Counted from the first letter of the stretch, positions 1 to 7,964 are shown. The stretch: 64,000 bases of DNA from Streptomyces omiyaensis (GCF_014650895.1 NZ_BMVV01000002.1:124001-188000); one strand, 5' to 3'. Numbers and translations are program-made. The notes: generated by a model from the letters alone, not told the origin.

Positions 1-826
1 CGGCCCTGGTGTGTCCAAGGTCTATGGCCTGATGGGCCATCGCGCGCAGGATGTGACCGGCAAGGGGAGCGTCGTCGGCCTCCGCCGCGAGTTTCAGCGC
101 GAGGGTGAAGTAGCGTCGCGCGAGCTCGTGCTGGGAGGCGTCGAAGCTCATCCAGCCGACCACGTACACCGCCTCGGCCGCTGCCGAGTAAAGGGAGCGG
201 CGGGAGTCCTCGCCGCTGAAGACTCCGCTGACGTAACGGGCGACGTCGTCGATGATGTACTGGTAGAGGGCGGTGCGACCGTCTACACCACCGTGTCGCT
301 GATCGCGGCGGGCGAAGAAGTCGGTCATCTCGCGAACGGCCCGCACTTCGCGCTCGCCGACTTCACGGTTCGGACCGACCGCTCGGGAGCGCGCCCGCTG
401 GGGTGCTTCCTCCCACCACGGATCCCCGGGCAGGGCCAGTCCGCCGACGGAGTAGACGGCGGCGCCGGTGAGGAGTCGGCGGCGATTCTGATCCATGCTG
501 TTTCTCCTCAGGTCGACCAGAGTCGTCAGCGTGTCGGTTTCCCACTCCGACCCGGTGACCGTATCCGAGGCGCTTGCCGCGAGGCCGATGCTCGCGAGCG
601 TGAGGGGCCGGCCCAACCGACGGGACAGGGTTTCGCGCAGGACATCGGCCGCCCGGCCCCGAGGACGGGTTCCAGCAACCCACATGGCGATGTGTGAGCG
701 CTTGACGTTGAGGAGTTCGTCGACCCCGGACTCCGCCGCGACACGTACCACCGCGGCGGCCACGACGGGCTGCGACCAGCCCGTCTCCGCGATCACCGCG
801 GCTAGATCGTCGTTTCTGCGCGCCAT
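1..826 (-). CDS. XRE-like transcriptional regulator, C-terminus cut by window edge
   Basis: Reading the minus strand from the ATG at 826-824 gives an open frame of 275 codons running off the left edge. Residues 1-75 (MARRNDDLAAVIAETGWSQ onward) look like a small helix-turn-helix region similar to the N-terminus of Streptomyces XRE-family regulators. Near residue 115 comes the sequence RRRLLTGAAVYSVGG, the hydrophobic stretch these proteins carry between DNA-binding and sensor parts. The rest (RTALYQYIIDDVARYVSG, then SAAAEAVYVVGWMSFDASQ and RRYFTLALKLAAEADD) reads as TPR-type helices. It is divergent from the two HATPase-type regulators on its right, a common Streptomyces pairing. Ligand and targets are unknown. 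An inverted repeat just upstream of the start may be its own operator. Confidence 0.8.
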   Translation of the reverse strand, partial: MARRNDDLAAVIAETGWSQPVVAAAVVRVAAESGVDELLNVKRSHIAMWVAGTRPRGRAADVLRETLSRRLGRPLTLASIGLAASASDTVTGSEWETDTLTTLVDLRRNSMDQNRRRLLTGAAVYSVGGLALPGDPWWEEAPQRARSRAVGPNREVGEREVRAVREMTDFFARRDQRHGGVDGRTALYQYIIDDVARYVSGVFSGEDSRRSLYSAAAEAVYVVGWMSFDASQHELARRYFTLALKLAAEADDAPLAGHILRAMAHQAIDLGHTRA

Positions 827-836
827 GCTGCGCCCC

Positions 837-852
837 TGTTCACAAGAGAACA
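837..852. promoter_or_regulatory. Inverted repeat TGTTC-N6-GAACA upstream of the XRE-like gene
   Basis: Perfect 5-bp arms separated by 6 bp, 11 bp upstream of the XRE-like start codon and inside the divergent intergenic region. A direct repeat TTTGACGG (856-863 and 865-872) sits beside it. Position suggests an autoregulatory operator; this is inference. Confidence 0.4.
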
Positions 853-966
853 ACCTTTGACGGGTTTGACGGCATCGAGGCCTCGGCAGAGATGCCCACC
901 CATCGCGAATCACGGTTCGCTGGGGGAACACGAAACCACTAATCAGCGATGAGGGGAGGGCGACTG

Positions 967-1530
967 GTGACTTTCAGCCCCGTGAGTGACAGCGGTGAGC
1001 GAGGAGTGTCAGCGCGATCGTCGACGGTTCCAGTCACGCCGAACGCGGCTTGTCCACTGGGGAAGTTCCGTGCCTTCGAAGTGACGGCGCCTCCGGGTGA
1101 GGAGGTCTTGAGCGGGCCCATCGTCGCGCACGGCATCGGTCGCCCCGCGTATTCCCAGACAATGGCGCGCGAGCCCCGGAGCGTGTCCACCGCACGTGGA
1201 TTGGCGCGGACGGCGCTGGCCGTATGGGGTCTGGAAGCTCTCATCGATGACGCGACCGTCGTCATTTCTGAGCTCGCCTCCAACGCGGTTGATCACGCCC
1301 GACTTTCATCGATCCGCGTTGTCGTATCCAGGACGTCCAGCAGCAGCGTCCGCCTTGGTGTGGTGGACCGTTCTAGGAACATTCCGATCTTGAAGGCCGG
1401 CCCGGTCGTCGATCGGGCCCGAGGGAGGGGGCTCCTTCTCGTGGACAGCCTCGCGGACCGATGGGGCACCGAGCGGTATCGCTGGGGCAAGCAGGTCTGG
1501 GCCGAGCTGGGACAGGGGGACCCCGCGTGA
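967..1530 (+). CDS. HATPase-type ATP-binding regulator (RsbW/SpoIIAB-like)
   Basis: A 187-residue protein with the GHKL ATP-binding fold of anti-sigma kinases. The N-box SELASNAVDHA has the Mg-binding Asn at residue 106, VVDRS holds the D-box Asp (134), and the glycine-rich lid GRGLLLVDSLADRWG follows at about 153-167. The first 65 residues are family-poor. GTG at 967 is preferred over ATG at 949 because a purine-rich AGGGGAGGG precedes it by about 6 bases. The stop overlaps the next gene by 4 bp, so the two are translationally coupled. Members of this family bind a sigma or anti-anti-sigma partner, or serve as orphan regulators; the partner is not visible here. Confidence 0.85.
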   Translation: MTFSPVSDSGERGVSARSSTVPVTPNAACPLGKFRAFEVTAPPGEEVLSGPIVAHGIGRPAYSQTMAREPRSVSTARGLARTALAVWGLEALIDDATVVISELASNAVDHARLSSIRVVVSRTSSSSVRLGVVDRSRNIPILKAGPVVDRARGRGLLLVDSLADRWGTERYRWGKQVWAELGQGDPA

Positions 1531-2168
1531 GCGAGGCCGGTTGCATGGTCAGGGAGCCTTGGGAGCTGTCATTCCTCGCGGAACCCCGGGAAGTGGCGGG
1601 CCTTCGCCGTGTGGTGAGGCTCCATCTCAAGATGTGGGGATTGTCGCAACAGACCGAGGTGGCTCAGCTCTGTGTGAGCGAGCTGGTCACCCGCGTGATC
1701 CGGAGGGCTGGGGCCGGTACTCCGGCCTCGCTCTCCCTGTCGATGAACGGCATCTCCTTGCGCATCGAAGTGCGGGACCCGGGGGAGTGCGAGACCCCGA
1801 CGCGTGCCTCCTCCCATGAGGATGACGAAACGATGATGGGAGAACTGCTGTTGGATAGCTACGCGGAACGGTGGGGTGCGCGAGAGGGCCCGGACTTCAA
1901 GGCCACCTGGTGCGACATCGCCACCGACCTCACCTCCCCCCATAGCCACGGCGGCGGCATCCGTGTCACCCGGGCGGAGGCCATGATCTCCCTCTACGAA
2001 GCGGCGGTGTCCAGCCACGGGGCGCGAACGCCCCGACTCACCCCCGCCACGGCCGCGAGAGTGGTCATCAAGTTGATTGTCGATCTCCTTGCGTGGGTGG
2101 AGGCCCATGGCTACGACGCCGATGACGTCCTGGACGCCGCGCAGACGCGCTTCGACCTTGGGTTGTGA
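1527..2168 (+). CDS. HATPase-like regulator with degenerate ATP site and C-terminal extension
   Basis: A 213-residue protein from GTG 1527, which overlaps the previous stop (GTGA) and follows GACAGGGGGA. Residues 10-140 align by eye with the HATPase fold of its neighbour (QLCVSELVTRVIRRA, then SLRIEVRDPG, then LLLDSYAERWG). The N-box Asn is Arg (residue 56), the usual His is Arg (60), and the glycine lid GRGL is replaced by MGEL. It therefore probably binds ATP poorly or not at all. About 65 residues follow the fold (RVTRAEAMISLYEAAVSSHG to FDLGL), a helical tail not seen in the first copy. It may be a non-catalytic partner of the upstream protein; its function is unknown. Confidence 0.75.
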   Translation: MSEAGCMVREPWELSFLAEPREVAGLRRVVRLHLKMWGLSQQTEVAQLCVSELVTRVIRRAGAGTPASLSLSMNGISLRIEVRDPGECETPTRASSHEDDETMMGELLLDSYAERWGAREGPDFKATWCDIATDLTSPHSHGGGIRVTRAEAMISLYEAAVSSHGARTPRLTPATAARVVIKLIVDLLAWVEAHGYDADDVLDAAQTRFDLGL

Positions 2169-2240
2169 AAGGTCCTGGCGAGGTGACGAGGTAGCGGTGG
2201 ATCGCATACTCGCTCCGATGCCGTGATCTAGATTCCCCGT

Positions 2241-3368
2241 ATGGGGATGCGAGATTTGCTCAGCGAGATCGCGAGCACATACGACAGTGAGGCTGGATCG
2301 AGGCGCGAGGTGCCTGGGCAGCAGGTGCTGAGGGGCGTCGCGAGCCGTACCGACCTCGCCCTTCCACCCGGCTTCAAGGCCCAGGGGCACGGGGGGCAGA
2401 CCACCCCGGCGGCGACACCGTGGATTGGCGTATTCGACGAGCGCGGAATGCGCGACCCCAAGAAGGGTCTCTACCTCGCCTATATCTTCAGTGCCGATCT
2501 GAAGAACGTGACGCTCACCTTGCAGCAGGGAATCACGTGGCTCGAAGAGCCTTTGGGAAAGGGGCGAGCTCGGGAGGAACATCTTCGGCATCACGCGGCG
2601 CGCCTCCGTCGAGCCGTGAGGCGACGGGAAGCCCTCGGCTGGTCGGATGAACCCGAACTTCGGCATCACGCGGCGCGACCGAGGGCGTACGAAGCGGCCA
2701 GTGTGATCGCCAAGATCTATGACACCTCGGCCCTTCCCAGCGAGGTCACCTTGGCTGAGGATCTTCTCCAAGGTGTTGCGTTCCTCCGGCAGGCGGAGGA
2801 GTTCGATCGCGTCTGGTGGATGAGTAACGAGATGGACGCTGTCCAGGTGGCCTATGACTTGAGCGCACACATCCATCGGGATGTCGCGTCACCGGCTGAT
2901 TTCGATCCGCTCGCCGACTTCCAGCCGAAAGACAGCAGCGAGTACACCGCCGAGATCAAAGCCCGTCAGCAGGTCAAGCTGAGAACCCATGAGGACCTGG
3001 TCCATGACTTCGGCCTTCACGTCGTCGCTCATGGGTACATTCCGGTCACGCGCGGACAGCACCCCAAGGACCTCATTCTCAAAGGCGGTCCCGTGGGCGA
3101 CCAGGTGTCCGAGTGGCTCGTCGAAGCGAAGATCGTCCGTAACGGAAATGTGACCGCCGCTGTTCGTGAGGCCCTCGGCCAGCTCTTCGAGTACCGCCAT
3201 TTCCTCTACAGCCAGGATGCGCGCCCCTTCCTCGTCGGCCTCTTCTCTCAAGAGGTCGGGGTCTATGCCCCCTACCTCGAAGAGCAGGGCATCGCTTCGG
3301 TCTGGCGTGACGGCGACGGATGGGATGGATCCCCCAGGGCACGGACCTGGCGTTTGACCACCACGTAG
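2241..3368 (+). CDS. McrB N-terminal (MrcB/DUF3578) domain fused to PD-(D/E)XK nuclease-like domain
   Basis: A 375-residue protein. Residues 25-190 resemble the MrcB_N/DUF3578 domain: TPWIGVFDER (59-68), KKGLYLAYIFSADLKNVTL (75-93), the RAYEAASVIAKIYD core (148-161). Residues 245-345 read as a restriction-endonuclease-like fold: an acid in PKDLIL (D277), the E-x-K pair in WLVEAKIV (E295, K297) and a helix with Gln in ALGQLFEYRHFLY (Q314). There is no AAA+ GTPase domain, unlike true McrB, so this is an orphan reader-plus-nuclease protein. It may act on modified or foreign DNA; that is inference from domains. It lies 72 bp after the HATPase pair and ends 7 bp before a convergent gene. A 20-bp direct repeat lies in the reader domain. 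Confidence 0.8.
   Translation: MGMRDLLSEIASTYDSEAGSRREVPGQQVLRGVASRTDLALPPGFKAQGHGGQTTPAATPWIGVFDERGMRDPKKGLYLAYIFSADLKNVTLTLQQGITWLEEPLGKGRAREEHLRHHAARLRRAVRRREALGWSDEPELRHHAARPRAYEAASVIAKIYDTSALPSEVTLAEDLLQGVAFLRQAEEFDRVWWMSNEMDAVQVAYDLSAHIHRDVASPADFDPLADFQPKDSSEYTAEIKARQQVKLRTHEDLVHDFGLHVVAHGYIPVTRGQHPKDLILKGGPVGDQVSEWLVEAKIVRNGNVTAAVREALGQLFEYRHFLYSQDARPFLVGLFSQEVGVYAPYLEEQGIASVWRDGDGWDGSPRARTWRLTTT
2583..2677 (+). repeat. In-frame 20-bp direct repeat inside the McrB-N/nuclease gene
   Basis: The 20-mer CTTCGGCATCACGCGGCGCG occurs exactly at 2583-2602 and 2658-2677, 75 bp (25 codons) apart. Both copies are read in the same frame and give LRHHAAR at residues 115-121 and 140-146. The flanking bases differ, so it is a short exact duplication rather than a diverged repeat. 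Confidence 0.9.
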
Positions 3369-3375
3369 TCCCGGC

Positions 3376-4377
3376 TTACTCCTCGCCCCCGTGGCACTCC
3401 CCGTAAGCCCGTCCGGTGCCGCACCAGCACGTGTCCGTCCGCAAGGGGGGCCACGGGGTGGCGCGGGCGCGGGCGGCGAGGGTGGTGGCGTACTGGGGGA
3501 GGAGGGCCGCCTGGGAGGGGTGGGTGGACTCGGAGGCGGCGAAGGCCTCGTAGGAGGGGACGGTGGCGCGGACGATGCCCAGGTTGGGGGTGCCGGCGGC
3601 GGCGAGTTCGCGGAGGGAGGCCTCGATGTCGGTCAGGTGGGCGCGGTAGGTGGGGTACTCCGTCTCCAGCTCCGGGTAGGCGGTGAGGAGTTCCGTCAGT
3701 TCGCGCTCGGGCCAGTGCAGGACCGCCACCGGGAAGGGGCGGGAGAGGGCGGTGCGGTAGGTGCCCAGTTCGGAGCGGAGGCGGGCGATCTCGGCCTGGA
3801 GCTCGGTGGGGTCCGAGGAGCCGAGGGACCACAGGCGCTTGGGGTCGTGGAGCTCGTCCAGCGGGACCGTGCCGGTGTGGAGGCGGTCCGCCAGGGCGTC
3901 CCAGTCGTCGTGGTCCCGGGCCAGCATGCGCCGTACGCGGTGGCGGGCGGCGAGCAGGGAGCGGGTGGCGTGGGGGAGTTCCGCGCCGGGGGTGACGAGG
4001 AGGGCCGCCGCCTCGGCGAGGGTGCGCTCGGCCGCCTCCAGCTCGTCGTGGGCCTCCAGCGTCTCCGCCGCGATCCGCCACGGGGCCGCGTCCTCGGGGC
4101 GGGAGCGGCGGAGGCCCTCGATGATGGCGCGCGCCTCGGCCTCGTGGCCGTACTCCCACAGGTTCGACGCCTTGAGCGCGCGGATCAGGTGCGGGTCGGC
4201 GGGGTCGCCTGCCAGGAGGTCGTCGTAGAGCGCGGTGGCGCCCGGCCGGTCGTCCGCCAGCTCCAGGTGGGCCGCGGCCTGGAGCAGCAGCGGCTCCCGG
4301 TCCCCGGGGTACTGCGCGGCGGTGCGCAGCAGGCGCTCGGCTTCGGCGGTGTGGGCGGCAGGCGTGTCGGGGCGCAT
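3376..4377 (-). CDS. TPR-type protein with C-terminal SEC-C motif
   Basis: A 333-residue protein starting MRPDTPAAHTAEAERLLRT (a GTG three codons upstream is an alternative). Its first half is helical, with repeated A/L-rich pairs typical of tetratricopeptide repeats (ALYDDLLAGDPADPHLIRALKA; EHDELEAAERTLAEAAALL type units). The last 16 residues contain CWCGTGRAYGECHG, a SEC-C zinc motif (CxCGxGxxxxxCHG) found at the end of SecA and of many uncharacterised bacterial proteins. SEC-C suggests zinc-dependent binding to a partner or ribosome. It runs convergent to the McrB-N gene and divergent from the sortase gene. Confidence 0.8.
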   Translation of the reverse strand: MRPDTPAAHTAEAERLLRTAAQYPGDREPLLLQAAAHLELADDRPGATALYDDLLAGDPADPHLIRALKASNLWEYGHEAEARAIIEGLRRSRPEDAAPWRIAAETLEAHDELEAAERTLAEAAALLVTPGAELPHATRSLLAARHRVRRMLARDHDDWDALADRLHTGTVPLDELHDPKRLWSLGSSDPTELQAEIARLRSELGTYRTALSRPFPVAVLHWPERELTELLTAYPELETEYPTYRAHLTDIEASLRELAAAGTPNLGIVRATVPSYEAFAASESTHPSQAALLPQYATTLAARARATPWPPLRTDTCWCGTGRAYGECHGGEE

Positions 4378-4440
4378 GTGCTCCACCGTACTGCTGTACG
4401 GCCCTGGAGAGTTGGCGCCGCAGCGCCTATCGTGCCGGGC

Positions 4441-5280
4441 GTGCGGGGCAGGGGGCGGGAGAGGGTGCCGGTCGTCGTCCAGGCGCGTTCGGGGCGCCGT
4501 GGGCTCGCCCGCGCGCTCTGGATCGGTGCCGAGGCCGTCGTCACCTGCGGGGTTCTCGTCCTCCTCCTCGTCGTCCACCAGCTGTGGTGGACCAATCAGC
4601 AGGCCCGCGCCGAGGCCGGTGAGCGGGTGGAGGTGCTGGAGCGGGAGTGGGACATCTCTCCCCCCGCGGGCACGGGCACGGGCGCGGGTGCGGGTGCGGG
4701 CGGCGGCGTGTCGTCGCCGTCCGGGGGGCCGGTGCGGGAGCCGTCCGCCGCGCCGTCCTCCCCGGCCGCCGCGGGCGGCGGGTCCCCGCGCCCGGCGAGG
4801 ACCTCGGCCGCGCCGGTCCGCCCCGCCGCCCCGCCGCCGTCCGGGGAGACCTTCGCCGTGCTCCGGATCCCCCGGATCGGGCTGACGGTGCCCGTCGCGC
4901 GGGGGATCTCCAAGAGCAAGGTGCTCGACAGGGGGTACGTGGGCCACTACCCGGGCACCGCCGCTCCCGGCCGGGCCGGGAACGTCGCGCTCGCCGGGCA
5001 CCGGAACACGCACGGCGAGCCGTTCCGGTACGTGAACCGGCTGCGGAGGGGCGACGAGATCACGCTGCGGACGCGGGAGGGCACGTACACCTACGTGGTC
5101 GACCAGATCCTGCCGGTCACCTCGCCGCGCGACACCGGCGTCATCCGGCCGGTGCCCCGGTCGGTCGTGAAGCCCTCGTACGGGTACTCCGCGGCCGGCT
5201 CCTACCTCACGCTCACCACCTGCACGCCCGAGTTCACCTCCCGCCACCGGCTCGTCGTCTGGGCGATCCTGCGACGGTGA
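4441..5280 (+). CDS. Class E sortase
   Basis: A 279-residue membrane-anchored transpeptidase that links LAxTG proteins to the peptidoglycan. A single N-terminal membrane segment (about residues 27-47, IGAEAVVTCGVLVLLLVVHQL) is followed by a Gly/Ala/Pro-rich linker to about residue 145. The sortase barrel then carries the catalytic triad: His187 in LAGHRNTHG, Cys261 in TLTTC and Arg270 in SRHRLVVW. GTG 4441 is used; GTG 4465, closer to a GGGAG, is an alternative. The 3' end overlaps the convergent MFS gene by 47 bp. A likely substrate, the LAHTG protein at 12391-13299, lies 7 kb away. Confidence 0.9.
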   Translation: MRGRGRERVPVVVQARSGRRGLARALWIGAEAVVTCGVLVLLLVVHQLWWTNQQARAEAGERVEVLEREWDISPPAGTGTGAGAGAGGGVSSPSGGPVREPSAAPSSPAAAGGGSPRPARTSAAPVRPAAPPPSGETFAVLRIPRIGLTVPVARGISKSKVLDRGYVGHYPGTAAPGRAGNVALAGHRNTHGEPFRYVNRLRRGDEITLRTREGTYTYVVDQILPVTSPRDTGVIRPVPRSVVKPSYGYSAAGSYLTLTTCTPEFTSRHRLVVWAILRR

Positions 5281-6646
5281 GGGCGGCGCCCGCGAGGGAC
5301 AGCGCCGCCGCGGTCACCAGGGCCGCGTCGGGGCCCGCCGCCGAGACGGCGAGCATCAGCGCCACGCCGGCCGCGGAGCCGATGTACCGGGCGGTGTTGC
5401 TCGCGCCCGAGCCCATCGCCGCCCGCTCCGGGGGCACGGAGTCGACGGCGAGCCGGGGCAGCGCCGCGTTCAGCAGGCCGCTGCCGGCGCCCGCCACCAC
5501 CAGCCCCGTGACCAGGCGGGGCCAGGGGAGGTCCGGGGTGTCGAGGGAGCCGAGGAGGGCCAGCACGCCGGCCGTCGACAGGGCGAAGCCGAGGGCCAGT
5601 TGGTACGGGGCGGAGAGCCGGCCCGCGAGCCGGCGGGCCTGGAGCGCCACCACGAACGCCGTGCCCGACCAGAGGACGAAGAGCCACGCCGCCGCGAGCG
5701 GCGCCATGCCCGCCCCGTGCTGGATCAGGGCCGGGACGACGCTGAACAGGCCGATCACCGCCAGGCCGGTGAACAGCGCCCCCACCGTCGACGCCCGGAA
5801 CTCCGGCCTGCGCAGCAGCCCCAGGTCGATCATCGGATCGGCCGCGCGGCGCTCCACCCGCAGGAACAGCGCGGTGAGCGCCGCCGCGGCCGCCAGCAGC
5901 ACCCCGATCGCCGGGCGCAGCCAGCCGTCCCGGCCCAGGGTCAGCGCCGTCAGCAGCGCGGCGAGCGCCAGCGCCAGGGCGGTCGCGCCCGCCAGGTCCG
6001 GCCGGCGGTCGCCGCCCGGCGGCCGGTGGGCCGGACGGGCGAGGACGCGGGTCCCCGCCGCCGCCGTCAGCAGGGTCGCCGCGCCCAGCGCCGCGTACGC
6101 GAGCCGCCAGTCGGCCAGGCTGAGCGCCCCCGCGAGCAGCGGGCCCAGCGCGATCCCGCCGCTGACCGAGGCGCCCCAGACGCCGGTGGCCCGGATCCGG
6201 TCCCGGCCCGAGGGGTACGCGTCGGCCAGCAGGCCCAGGCTGCCGGCGAGGACCGCCGCGCTCGCCGCGCCCTGCGCGATCCGCGCCGCCGTGAAGAGCG
6301 CCGTGGAGTCCGCGAAGGCGCCGAGCGCCGCCGTCACGCCCAGGGCGAGCGTGCCGAGCAGGAAGACCCGGCGCCGGCCGTGCGCGTCGGCGAGCGCGCC
6401 CGCCACCAGGAGCAGCGCGGCGAGGCCCAGCGGCGTGCCGTTGAGGAGCCAGGCCTGTGCGGAGGACGGCGTCCCGAAGGCCTCCGCCATCGCGGGGAGG
6501 GTCAGCATCGGCGCCGTGTAGTTCATCAGCGCGAGGGCGGTGGCGACGCCGGTGACGGCGAGGGTGGCCGGGCCGGGCGCGCGGGCGGGCGCGGGGCGGG
6601 GGAGCGGGGGCGAAGGGGAGTGGGAGGGGGAGTGGGCTCTGCGCAC
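5234..6646 (-). CDS. MFS efflux transporter (DHA2-like)
   Basis: A 470-residue integral membrane protein with 12-14 predicted hydrophobic helices. The MFS loop 2-3 signature is present as GALADAHGRRRVFLLGTLALG near residue 90, and helix 5 contains GLLADAYPSGRDRIRATGVWG. The first 28 residues are a Ser/Pro/His-rich cytoplasmic tail. GTG at 6646 follows GGCGGAGG with 5 bases between. It is divergent from a HxlR regulator, with two matched operator-like repeats between them, so it is probably an inducible drug or metabolite exporter repressed by that regulator. The substrate cannot be told. Its 3' end overlaps the sortase gene. Confidence 0.88.
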   Translation of the reverse strand: MRRAHSPSHSPSPPLPRPAPARAPGPATLAVTGVATALALMNYTAPMLTLPAMAEAFGTPSSAQAWLLNGTPLGLAALLLVAGALADAHGRRRVFLLGTLALGVTAALGAFADSTALFTAARIAQGAASAAVLAGSLGLLADAYPSGRDRIRATGVWGASVSGGIALGPLLAGALSLADWRLAYAALGAATLLTAAAGTRVLARPAHRPPGGDRRPDLAGATALALALAALLTALTLGRDGWLRPAIGVLLAAAAALTALFLRVERRAADPMIDLGLLRRPEFRASTVGALFTGLAVIGLFSVVPALIQHGAGMAPLAAAWLFVLWSGTAFVVALQARRLAGRLSAPYQLALGFALSTAGVLALLGSLDTPDLPWPRLVTGLVVAGAGSGLLNAALPRLAVDSVPPERAAMGSGASNTARYIGSAAGVALMLAVSAAGPDAALVTAAALSLAGAALTVAGSPRRRAGGGR

Positions 6647-6707
6647 GGGGGCCTCCGCCCGGTCGTCGTCGGCGGCGGGTCGGGTCGGAGCACCCGCCCC
6701 ACTCGTC

Positions 6708-6758
6708 GGTTCGGTGATTGAACCATGACTCTACCCCGGTCGGTTCGTTCAATGAACC
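6708..6758. promoter_or_regulatory. Two identical-architecture operators GGTTC-N7-GAACC between MFS and HxlR genes
   Basis: Perfect inverted repeats GGTTC-N7-GAACC occur at 6708-6724 and 6742-6758, 34 bp apart centre to centre (about three helical turns). The second core also reads GTTCA-A-TGAAC. They lie between the divergent MFS and HxlR starts, the last only 21 bp before the regulator's ATG. This is the expected layout for dimeric HxlR binding; binding itself is inferred. Confidence 0.7.
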
Positions 6759-6779
6759 CCTGGTCGGTACGCTGTCCCC

Positions 6780-7310
6780 ATGGCCCTCGGCAAGGACTAC
6801 GCCCACCAGCAGTGCTCCATCGCCCGCGCCCTGGAGATCGTCGGCGAGCGCTGGACCCTCCTCGTCGTGCGCGACGCCTTCTACGGCGTCCGCCGCTACA
6901 GCGACTTCCTCGCCCACCTCGGCGCGCCCCGCGCCGTCCTCGCCGCCCGCCTCCAGGCCCTCGTCGACGCCGGCGTCCTCGACCGGCGCCGCTACCGGGA
7001 ATCGCCGCCCCGCGACGAGTACGTCCTCACCGCGCGCGGCCTCGCCCTCTGGCCCGTCCTGTGGGCCCTCGGGGCCTGGGGGAGGGCCGAGCTCCCCGGC
7101 ACCCTCCCCATGCGCCACTTCCACCACGCCGACTGCGGCACCGAACTGGGCCCGCTCGGCGAGTGCCCCGCCTGCCGCGCCCCCGTGGCCCCCGCCGACA
7201 TCGAGATGCGGCCCGGCACCGGGCTCGACCCCGACCCCGCCGACCCCGTCGGCCGTGCCCTCCTCGCCCCGCGCCGCCTGCTCGTCCCGCTGGACCCGAC
7301 CGGAGCGTGA
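6780..7310 (+). CDS. HxlR-family transcriptional regulator
   Basis: A 176-residue winged-helix regulator. The family hallmark CSIARALEIVGERWTLLVVRDAF is at residues 12-34, followed by the recognition region RRYSDFLAHLGAPRAVLAARLQALVDAGVL and the wing RRRYRESPPRDEYVLT. After the HxlR core (to about residue 105) there is an extension with HHADCGTELGPLGECPACRAPV, whose three Cys plus His spacing resembles a zinc ribbon. It probably represses the divergent MFS gene through the two GGTTC-N7-GAACC sites. The inducer is unknown; the Cys-rich tail leaves a metal or thiol signal possible. Confidence 0.9.
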   Translation: MALGKDYAHQQCSIARALEIVGERWTLLVVRDAFYGVRRYSDFLAHLGAPRAVLAARLQALVDAGVLDRRRYRESPPRDEYVLTARGLALWPVLWALGAWGRAELPGTLPMRHFHHADCGTELGPLGECPACRAPVAPADIEMRPGTGLDPDPADPVGRALLAPRRLLVPLDPTGA

Positions 7311-7554
7311 GCCGGGGCGACGGTTCCCGCCGCCCCGGCACCCTCGGCGCCCGGTCGCCCCCGCACCCGGTGCCCCGCCGCCCGGCTCCCTCGGCACCTT
7401 CGCCGCCCGGCCGCCCCCGTCCCCCGGTGCCCGGCCGCCCCCGCACCCCGCCGTCCCCGGTGCCTCGGGCCGGTGTCCGCGGGAGCCGGGAACTCTCCCG
7501 TACTCCCGTTCGTCCTACCCGACGGACAGTGAAGTTCGGGGAACGGGGGGTGCG

Positions 7555-7875
7555 ATGAGCGGGAGTCTGGTCCTGCGCCGAGTCGCGCCCCTCGTCTTCC
7601 TCTCGGTGCTCCTCGCCCTCGCGGTGGCGTCCGCCGGCGCCCTCCTGGCCGACGGCTCGGTCGGCTCCGTCGGCGCGGCCGTCGTCCTCGCCGCCTCCGC
7701 CGTCGCCCGCGCCCTCGTCGGCGCGCGTACGGCCCCGGCCGCGGCGCCCACGCTCGTCCGCACCGCCCTGCGCGACCGGGCCCTCCGCACGGCCTTCCTC
7801 CCGCAGCGCGACCCCGACGCCGCCGGCCGCAGCCGGCCCCGGGCGCCCGGGCGTTCCCTCCCGACGGCCGCGTAA
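7555..7875 (+). CDS. Small membrane protein (DUF6412-like)
   Basis: A 106-residue protein starting MSGSLVLRRVAPLVFLSVL after GGGGGGTGCG. Two hydrophobic segments (about residues 10-30 and 37-55) precede a basic, Arg/Pro-rich cytoplasmic tail. It lies just upstream of the YidC-like gene; in Streptomyces a small protein of this type often precedes a YidC/Oxa1 paralogue, so they may act together. The family name is from memory and the function is not known. Confidence 0.65.
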   Translation: MSGSLVLRRVAPLVFLSVLLALAVASAGALLADGSVGSVGAAVVLAASAVARALVGARTAPAAAPTLVRTALRDRALRTAFLPQRDPDAAGRSRPRAPGRSLPTAA

Positions 7876-7964
7876 GGACCCTCGCGTCACGTCCGAGGCC
7901 CCCGCGCGCGGTCCGTCATGCCGAGACCCACCGTCCCCGGCACGACGAACCCCGGAGGGTTCCC

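Noticed and set aside
11..697. Plus-strand frame of 228 codons at the left edge
   Set aside because: It is antisense to the XRE-like regulator, which continues off the edge and has recognisable helix-turn-helix sequence.
3391..5280. One 629-codon frame joining the SEC-C region to the sortase
   Set aside because: Its first 350 codons are antisense to the SEC-C protein gene, which has a real motif. Only the sortase part is coding.
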